A stretch of DNA of 5,469 nucleotides from Candidatus Ethanoperedens thermophilum (GTDB lineage: Archaea > Halobacteriota > Methanosarcinia > Methanosarcinales > EX4572-44). This document shows, piece by piece, positions 5,431 to 5,469 of this stretch (within the stretch, counting starts at the first letter, position 1; each line of letters opens with the position of its first letter). A program made the position numbers and the translations under genes. Where the stretch lies: the NCBI GenBank assembly GCA_012910725.1, contig WNEG01000097.1, forward strand, positions 1-5,469, in the 5' to 3' direction. Below the pieces are notes generated by a model. It was not told where the DNA came from, searched no databases, and worked only from the letters and a program-made list of their open reading frames with translations.

Positions 5431-5469
5431 TGATTCTGCCTACATACAATTTCTATTGCCGATGTCACA

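Overview
The window comes from a methane-metabolising archaeon, most likely a member of the Methanosarcinales (methanogen or ANME-2/Methanoperedens-like). The main evidence is a complete formylmethanofuran:tetrahydromethanopterin formyltransferase gene (ftr), whose protein closely resembles the Methanosarcina type as I remember it. BRE/TATA-type archaeal promoters and a DUF2080 'transposon-encoded' small protein typical of archaeal genomes agree with this. No species can be named from the sequence alone.

Layout, left to right. Positions 1-148 are non-coding, with short direct and inverted repeats, and look like the edge of a mobile element. Positions 149-3897 form one minus-strand unit of three genes. 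In transcription order these are a 54-residue DUF2080/AbrB-like protein (3897-3733), a large N6-adenine DNA methyltransferase of the Eco57I/type IIG/DISARM-DrmMI kind (3722-528), and a PD-(D/E)XK nuclease-like protein overlapping it by 14 nt (541-149). The last one seems cut short just after its E-A-K motif. Positions 3898-4041 are a divergent promoter region. Positions 4042-4469 are a plus-strand remnant of a SWIM zinc-finger transposase, broken by one extra base at a TAA stop and truncated against the end of ftr. Positions 4470-5363 are intact ftr on the minus strand, followed by its promoter region up to 5469.

Taken together this looks like a small accessory island of restriction/defence and transposon genes lying immediately downstream of a core C1-pathway gene. 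The methyltransferase frame is open over its whole length, while the putative nuclease and the transposase are damaged. The island may therefore now act as an orphan DNA methyltransferase, with its own promoter and an AbrB-like small protein as leader gene. The 54-residue gene is the easiest one to miss in this window. No RNA genes or CRISPR arrays were seen.
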